47,382 nucleotides of DNA, taken from assembly GCA_014879845.1 (NCBI GenBank), contig JACSRI010000234.1, positions 1-47,382 of the forward strand. Direction: 5' to 3'. The notes beneath the pieces are model-generated. The model searched no databases, had not been told where the DNA came from, and saw nothing but the letters and a program-made list of their open reading frames with translations. Source of the stretch: Opitutaceae bacterium (lineage in GTDB: Bacteria > Verrucomicrobiota > Verrucomicrobiia > Opitutales > Opitutaceae). Positions 43,079 to 47,382 of the stretch are shown in pieces. The translations under genes and the position numbers were made by a program. Position 1 is the stretch's first letter; each line of letters begins with the position of its first letter.

Positions 43079-43674
43079 GATGCCTCCCTGTTCTTGAGTT
43101 TGGCCAGGCGGTGGCGGGCGCGAAAGGCCAGGATTTTGACGTGGGTCTGAGTTAAGCCGAGCACCCGGGCAGTCTCCTCGACCGAGAACTCCTCGCCAAA
43201 GCGAAGCCAGAGGACCTCGTATTGCTTGGGCGGAAGGAGACGCCGGGCCTCGCTCCAGAGATTCTCGACGCGGTCGTTGTGCTCCGCGTCGCTCGCCGGC
43301 GTGGCCGCGATGTCGGGCGTCTCTTCGGAGAACTCTTCGAAATGGCGCGTGTCGCGAAAGTGGTTGAGCGCGGTGCGGCGTGCGATGGTGAGCAGCCAGG
43401 CGATGAACGAGCGCGACGTGTCGAAGCGGTCGAGCGCGCGGTAGGCCTTGATGAAGGTCTGCTGCGTGAGGTCCTCGGCGTCCTGGGCCTGGCGCGTCAT
43501 GTGGTGGATGTAGTTGAAGACCCGAGCCGAATGCAGGCGCACGATCTGGTCGAAGGCGCGGCCGTCGCCGGCGAGCGTGGCGGTCACGAGCTCGGCGTCG
43601 AGCGGCAGCGCCGCCGGCTCGGGGTCGGCGGCGGCGAGGCGTCCGGGGGCGGGCGCCGACTGCGAGAGTGTCAT
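43075..43674 (-). CDS. ECF-type RNA polymerase sigma factor
   Basis: A 199-aa sigma-70 family member with only regions 2 and 4. Region 2 has [40 protein letters not shown] and [19 protein letters not shown]. Region 4 has [20 protein letters not shown] and [20 protein letters not shown] with the helix-turn-helix. It begins with the ATG at 43672-43674, which shares its A with the TGA of the preceding gene (TGATG), and ends overlapping the next gene as ATGA. So the three genes are translationally coupled. Target promoters and the signal are unknown. Confidence 0.92.
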   Translation of the reverse strand: MTLSQSAPAPGRLAAADPEPAALPLDAELVTATLAGDGRAFDQIVRLHSARVFNYIHHMTRQAQDAEDLTQQTFIKAYRALDRFDTSRSFIAWLLTIARRTALNHFRDTRHFEEFSEETPDIAATPASDAEHNDRVENLWSEARRLLPPKQYEVLWLRFGEEFSVEETARVLGLTQTHVKILAFRARHRLAKLKNREAS

Positions 43675-45143
43675 CAAGGCCGGGGAGCCTCGGGGCCGGG
43701 TTGAGGTTTCGGGTCGGAGATGCTGATGCTGAACGCGCCGTGGCCGTCCTTCTCGTCGACATAGGCCGCGGTGAGCGTGTAGGCGCCGGCGGCACCGTGG
43801 AAGACGAAGCGGGCGGAGCCGGATCCCTCGGTCAGGATGATCAGTTCGCCACCGGAGGCAAACGCCGCCTCCTCGATCTCCGCGTGCTCGAGACGCATGT
43901 TCTCGGCTTCGTAGCGAACGGAGGCCGCCGCCTTGCCGGCGGGCGCGATGTCGAGGTAGTCGAAGCGCCCGTTCTCGCCGTCGTGGCGATTGCTGTTGAG
44001 CCAGATCGTCTGGCCGGGGGCGAGGGCCACGTTCTCGACGGTGTGGGTGACGATGTTCTCGGGGTCGGGGCGATCGCTGGCCAGGTCTTTGTCGGCCGTC
44101 CACTCCGCGACGACCTGGCCCTGGACGGCGGCCGGCTTGTCCGGACCCCGGGCGTTGCGGCGGCCCGACTGCTCGGCCATCTGCTCCTCCTGGAGCGTCT
44201 TGATCATCTGGACGAGGCGATCGGTCGGGTAGGCGAGATTGAGCAGCGCGCCGGACTCGGTCTTCTCGACCGTCACCGAGCGCAGGAAGGCGGCGAGTGC
44301 CTCGTCATCGGTCTCGGCGAAGGAGAGCATGGCCACGGCACCCTGCAGGATCTTCACGAGCTTGTCCGCCATGTCGGCGCTGGTCGCATCGATCTGGATA
44401 CGCGCCGTGGTCATGGCTCCGTCCTCGCCGACGGCGACGGAGGCGGCTCGGGCCATCTGGAGGATGCGGGTCTCGGGTCCATTGCCATCAAGCATGCCGT
44501 GCCCCTGCGGCACCACGCTGGCGGCGAGCAGGTAGGTTTGGGCGGATTTCGGGATGAGCGGTGCGAGCACGGCGTTCTTGGCGCGGGCCATCGAGCCCTT
44601 GTCGCTGGCGAGCAGGCCGCGGGCGGCGGCGAGGCTCTCGCGGGACTTGCCCACGAGGATGGCGTCACCGGGCGGCAGGGCGACGACGAGCTCCTTCTCG
44701 ACCTGGTAGGCCTCGATGCCGAGGTCCTTGATCTCGGTGATTTCCAGTTCGGACTTGCCGCTGTCGTCGGCGGCGCCGGCGAGGAGAAACGCCTGCACGA
44801 TCTTGCGCAGGTCCTCCGTGCCGCGCACGACGATGGCCCCATCCATCTTCTCGGGATCCTCGGAGAAGTTCGTGCCGTAGGCCGTGGCGGAGCCGATCGA
44901 TTCGAGCAGCTTCGGCAGGTTGACCTTCAGCGGCAGCTCCTTCGAATCGAGGTCGACCTTCGGCACCATGGCCATCAACTCCGTGCCGAGCGCACTGGCG
45001 CGCAGGGTGTTGAGGTCGGCGTAGAGGACCCACTGCGCCTCGGCCGGCACGACGGCGGCGTCGAAGCGGGCGAGGGTGGGTGTCGCGGCCAGGGTCAGCA
45101 GGGTCGGGACGGCGGCGGCGAACGTGAGGATGCGAGTGTTCAT
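43674..45143 (-). CDS. Secreted protein heading the ECF sigma cassette
   Basis: A 489-aa exported protein of unknown function with signal peptide (residues 1-25, ending TPTLAR). The mature start FDAAVVPAEAQWVLYADLNT, LRASALGTELMAM resembles a Verrucomicrobia/Planctomycetes group of secreted proteins ('VPADAxWVxHxDxxxL...') that I recall near ECF sigma genes. The C-terminal 110 residues (WLNSNRHDGENGRFDYLDIA, VRYEAENMRLEHAEI, FVFHGAAGAYTLTAAYVDE) look like a beta-sandwich, possibly carbohydrate-binding. Its stop codon overlaps the sigma-factor start by one base. I infer it is the signal sensor or the main product of the regulon; sequence alone does not decide. The start is the ATG at 45141-45143. 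Confidence 0.65.
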   Translation of the reverse strand: MNTRILTFAAAVPTLLTLAATPTLARFDAAVVPAEAQWVLYADLNTLRASALGTELMAMVPKVDLDSKELPLKVNLPKLLESIGSATAYGTNFSEDPEKMDGAIVVRGTEDLRKIVQAFLLAGAADDSGKSELEITEIKDLGIEAYQVEKELVVALPPGDAILVGKSRESLAAARGLLASDKGSMARAKNAVLAPLIPKSAQTYLLAASVVPQGHGMLDGNGPETRILQMARAASVAVGEDGAMTTARIQIDATSADMADKLVKILQGAVAMLSFAETDDEALAAFLRSVTVEKTESGALLNLAYPTDRLVQMIKTLQEEQMAEQSGRRNARGPDKPAAVQGQVVAEWTADKDLASDRPDPENIVTHTVENVALAPGQTIWLNSNRHDGENGRFDYLDIAPAGKAAASVRYEAENMRLEHAEIEEAAFASGGELIILTEGSGSARFVFHGAAGAYTLTAAYVDEKDGHGAFSISISDPKPQPGPEAPRP

Positions 45144-45193
45144 GCGGGGAAATGGAGTTTCTGCCTGATGATTCACCGCCACGCGGCCCGCGG

Positions 45194-45907
45194 TTACGGA
45201 AAACTTCCGTGCCGCACGCGGAAGTCCCGGATTTCGATCCGGCTGTTCACGGTGCGAAAGCCGAACCACCCCTCGGTCAGTGGCGCGGGGTCGGTGTAGT
45301 CGAAGACCACCTCGCCGTCGCGCAGGTAGCGGGCGCGCGTACCGTCGGCGATCAGGGTGATCCTGTAGGTGTGGTCGGGCACGAGGAGAAACTTCGGCGC
45401 GCCGAGGTCGTGCTCCGGCAGTAGGGGCCGCGCGCCCGAGCCTTCGTAGCGGCGGAAACGCGTGGTCGTGTTCGCATTGCCGCCGTAGCCGACGTAGTAG
45501 GTCCGGAGGGTGTCGTAGGTGACGAAGCGACCGTCGCGGCTGTGACCGGGCGCAAGGAGGTCGCCGGGGCGCGCAGGATCGCTGGCCATCCAGAAGCAGT
45601 TCAGGTCGGACACGCGACCCCGACTCGAGACCGTGGCCTCGAAGGTGATCACGATCGGCGCGGTCAGTTTCTGCCGGAGCCAGACCGTGCAGCCCGCGGC
45701 GTCGGCGATGACGAGGCGCCCGTCCTCGACGGCGACCGTGCCGCCGGGCTGTTGCTCGACAGCCCATCGCTCCGCGAAGGTGACGGCGCTGGCCGGGGAG
45801 AAGTCGTCCTGGACGAGGAGCTCCTTCGCCGGTGGGGTCGCCTGACAGGCTGGCAAGAGGCCGGCCAGGAGGGAGATGCAGACTGCGGGGAAAACGACGC
45901 GGGCCAT
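45194..45907 (-). CDS. DUF6250-like lipoprotein
   Basis: A 237-aa exported protein, probably a lipoprotein: MARVVFPAVCISLLAGLLPAC gives a lipobox-like LPAC at residue 21. The mature part is a beta-sandwich of the concanavalin-like type, with LVQDDFSPASAVTFAERWAV, GRVSDLNCFWMASDPARPGD, TYYVGYGGNANTTTRFRRY, YRITLIADGTRARYLRDGEV and EGWFGFRTVNSRIEIRDFRV. These match DUF6250, a domain found with polysaccharide-degrading enzymes in Bacteroidetes and Verrucomicrobia. It probably binds or cleaves a plant glycan, though no catalytic residues can be named. It lies 50 bp upstream of the sigma cassette on the same strand and may be co-transcribed with it. Confidence 0.75.
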   Translation of the reverse strand: MARVVFPAVCISLLAGLLPACQATPPAKELLVQDDFSPASAVTFAERWAVEQQPGGTVAVEDGRLVIADAAGCTVWLRQKLTAPIVITFEATVSSRGRVSDLNCFWMASDPARPGDLLAPGHSRDGRFVTYDTLRTYYVGYGGNANTTTRFRRYEGSGARPLLPEHDLGAPKFLLVPDHTYRITLIADGTRARYLRDGEVVFDYTDPAPLTEGWFGFRTVNSRIEIRDFRVRHGSFP

Positions 45908-46033
45908 GCCGCGAGTCAGCCCGTGTGGTGGCGTCGGGGCAATGCCTGAGCACCGCCCGATTAAGGCCGGCCCTGGCGGGTCGATGAACAACTCGGGACC
46001 GCTGCTTCCCGGCGGCCCGCGCCTTCCCGTCCC

Positions 46034-46555
46034 ATGAGCAAAGATTCGATCGCCACCGCCGCTTCTCCCATCGCCGGACTCGCCGGCCGCTACCTCCTCT
46101 TCTCTCTCGCCAAGGAATCCTACGCGATCGAGGTGGCGCGCACGCGCGAGATCATCCGGCTCACCGAGATCACGCCGATCCCGCAGCTGCCGTCGTTTGT
46201 GCGCGGCGTGATCAACCTGCGCAGCAAGATCGTGCCGATCGTGGACCTGCGCGCGAAGTTCGGCATGCCGCCCGAGGAGCCGACCGAGCGCACGAGCATC
46301 GTTGTGGTGCACGTGAAGGGCAGCGGCGGCGCCATGGTTTGGATCGGTTTCATCGTCGACGACGTCGACGAGGTGACCAACATCGGCGCGGCCGAACTCG
46401 AGCCCGTGCCGGACTTTGGCCTGCAAGTGGACACTGGATACATGCGGGCCATGGCCAAGACGAAGAAGGGCGTGACCACCCTGCTCGACGTCGATCATGT
46501 CGTCTCGGGCGACGTCGTGGCACGCGCCACGCAGATGGCTTCGGCCGCGTTCTGA
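46034..46555 (+). CDS. cheW: Chemotaxis coupling protein CheW
   Basis: Adaptor joining chemoreceptors to the CheA kinase, 173 aa. The CheW beta-barrel core is complete: YLLFSLAKESYAIEVARTRE, IIRLTEITPIPQLPSFVRGV, INLRSKIVPIVDLRAKFGMP, VWIGFIVDDVDEVTNI and KGVTTLLDVDHVV. The strongly conserved P-x-F-V-R-G-V-I-N-L-R segment is present. No cheA, receptor or flagellar gene is adjacent, so it is a solitary CheW that may serve a distant array. The start is the ATG at 46034; no Shine-Dalgarno. It ends at a bidirectional terminator facing the E2 gene. Confidence 0.95.
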   Translation: MSKDSIATAASPIAGLAGRYLLFSLAKESYAIEVARTREIIRLTEITPIPQLPSFVRGVINLRSKIVPIVDLRAKFGMPPEEPTERTSIVVVHVKGSGGAMVWIGFIVDDVDEVTNIGAAELEPVPDFGLQVDTGYMRAMAKTKKGVTTLLDVDHVVSGDVVARATQMASAAF

Positions 46556-46586
46556 CGGCGGACGATCACGCCGGCGCGGAACAGTG

Positions 46587-46615
46587 AAAAGCCCGCTCAC
46601 CAGGAGCGGGCTTTT
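46587..46615. terminator. Bidirectional intrinsic terminator between cheW and the E2 gene
   Basis: AAAA-GCCCGCTC, a 5-base loop and GAGCGGGC-TTTT: an 8-bp GC stem flanked by A-run and T-run, so it works in both directions for two convergent genes. Confidence 0.85.
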
Positions 46616-46672
46616 CGCGTTCTTGCCAGATCCGCGTGCGCCCGGATGCGCGACGACGGGCCGGGGCGACGA

Positions 46673-47382
46673 TCAACCGAGGATGAGCAGCGGCTTCTCG
46701 AGGATCTCCTTGAGCGCGGCGAGGAACTGCGCGCCGAGCGCGCCGTCGACCACGCGGTGGTCGCAGGAGAGCACCAGGGCCATGCGCTGGCCGATCACGA
46801 TCTCGTCCTTCTCATTCACGACCGGCTTCTTCACCGTCGTGCCGACCGCGAGGATCGCGCCGTTGGGCGGGTTGATGATGGCCTGGAAACGCTGGATGCC
46901 GAACATGCCGAGATTCGACACGCAGAACGTGCCGCCGGTGAACTCGGCCGGCTGAAGTTTCTTCGCCTTGGCCTTCGCGCCGAGGGCCTTCGCCTCCTGG
47001 CTGATCTGGAAAACCGACTTGGCATGGGCGTTGAAGACAACGGGCGTGATCAGCCCGTCCTCGATCGCCACGGCGAAGGAGATGTGCGCGGCACCGTGCT
47101 GCTGGATCGATGTGCCCATCCACGAGGAGTTCACGCCGGGCACGCGGCGCAGGGCGTGGGCGCAGGCCTTGAGGATGAAATCGTTGACGCTGAGCTTGGC
47201 CGATTCGCCGAAGGCCTCGTTGACCTGCGCGCGCAGGGCGAGCAGCGGGCCGACGTCGACCTCGATCTCGAGATAGAAGTGCGGGACGGTGACCTTCGAC
47301 TCCACCAGGCGCGAGGCGATGGTCTTGCGCATGTTCGAGGCGGGCACGCTCTTTTCCTCCTGCACGAGCAACTCGCTCGTGC
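46673..47382 (-). CDS. Dihydrolipoamide acyltransferase (E2), catalytic domain (5' part outside window)
   Basis: About 236 C-terminal residues of a 2-oxoacid dehydrogenase E2 subunit, most likely acetyltransferase of pyruvate dehydrogenase. Seen are ASNMRKTIASRLVESKVTVP, HFYLEIEVDVGPLLALRAQV, KLSVNDFILKACAHALRRVP and VAIEDGLITPVVFNAHAKSV. GGTFCVSNLGMFGIQRFQAI, PPNGAILAVGTT and the active-site SCDHRVVDGA (His and Asp of HxxxDG) complete the domain. The lipoyl and E1/E3-binding domains lie beyond the right edge. The lipoyl groups would be made by LipB/LipA (left end) and reoxidised by LpdA (37.1 kb). The PheNLG-like 'SNLGMFG' fits the acetyl rather than the succinyl enzyme, but E2 type cannot be proved from this fragment. 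Confidence 0.9.
   Translation of the reverse strand, partial: TSELLVQEEKSVPASNMRKTIASRLVESKVTVPHFYLEIEVDVGPLLALRAQVNEAFGESAKLSVNDFILKACAHALRRVPGVNSSWMGTSIQQHGAAHISFAVAIEDGLITPVVFNAHAKSVFQISQEAKALGAKAKAKKLQPAEFTGGTFCVSNLGMFGIQRFQAIINPPNGAILAVGTTVKKPVVNEKDEIVIGQRMALVLSCDHRVVDGALGAQFLAALKEILEKPLLILG

Noticed and set aside
1-47382. CRISPR arrays, transposases, prophage or integrative elements
   Set aside because: No regularly spaced direct repeats, transposase/integrase motifs or phage structural proteins were seen on either strand.

Overview
The window reads as chromosomal DNA of a high-GC member of the Verrucomicrobiota, most likely Opitutaceae or a relative. Three things point there. A 52-residue 'small basic protein' of the Chlamydiae/Verrucomicrobia/Planctomycetes type is encoded at 39326-39484. 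A surface protein at 36289-36972 ends in the verrucomicrobial VPDGG variant of the PEP-CTERM sorting signal. Gene content is otherwise Gram-negative, and starts are mostly not preceded by a Shine-Dalgarno sequence. The high GC content leaves long open frames antisense to almost every real gene; these were left out. No rRNA, tRNA, CRISPR array, transposase, integrase or phage gene was seen.

Layout. 1-2.3 kb: minus-strand AMP nucleosidase (cut by the left edge), lipA and lipB. 2.4-8.3 kb: four plus-strand envelope or secreted proteins: a zinc-ribbon/TonB-C-terminal fusion, a degenerate peptidase-like protein, a GH28 glycosidase and an AsmA-like/DUF6973-like protein. An SGNH hydrolase follows on the minus strand. 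9.2-12.5 kb: tig-clpP-clpX proteostasis operon. 12.7-14.7 kb: M42 aminopeptidase and hisA, divergent. 14.7-22.2 kb: a translationally coupled mdtABC-type RND efflux operon. 22.4-26.1 kb: L-ribulose-5-phosphate 4-epimerase, MarC protein, a perfect 28-bp inverted repeat, a TIM-barrel sugar isomerase and two small unknown genes. 26.1-32.8 kb: a four-gene envelope transport cassette (outer-membrane DUF1302, DUF1329, Asp-box propeller, RND/MmpL-like permease). 33.1-38.5 kb: uvrA, a Fur-box-like site, the PEP-CTERM surface protein and lpdA. 38.6-40.7 kb: YqaA/DedA protein, small basic protein, cutA, rpoZ and smpB. 40.8-45.9 kb: AIM24-like protein, an unknown membrane protein, an overlapping ECF-sigma cassette and a DUF6250 lipoprotein. 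46.0-47.4 kb: cheW and the 3' part of an E2 dihydrolipoamide acyltransferase gene cut by the right edge.

Functional links. lipA/lipB make the lipoyl cofactor used by the E2 enzyme, which lpdA's product (E3) reoxidises; the four are dispersed over the window. GH28, AraD, the sugar isomerase and the DUF6250 lipoprotein suggest growth on plant pectin and pentoses. The most interesting, less described items are the DUF1302-DUF1329-propeller-RND cassette, the exosortase-type surface protein with a possible Cys-Gln thioester signature, the ECF cassette headed by a secreted protein, and the zinc-ribbon/TonB fusion.
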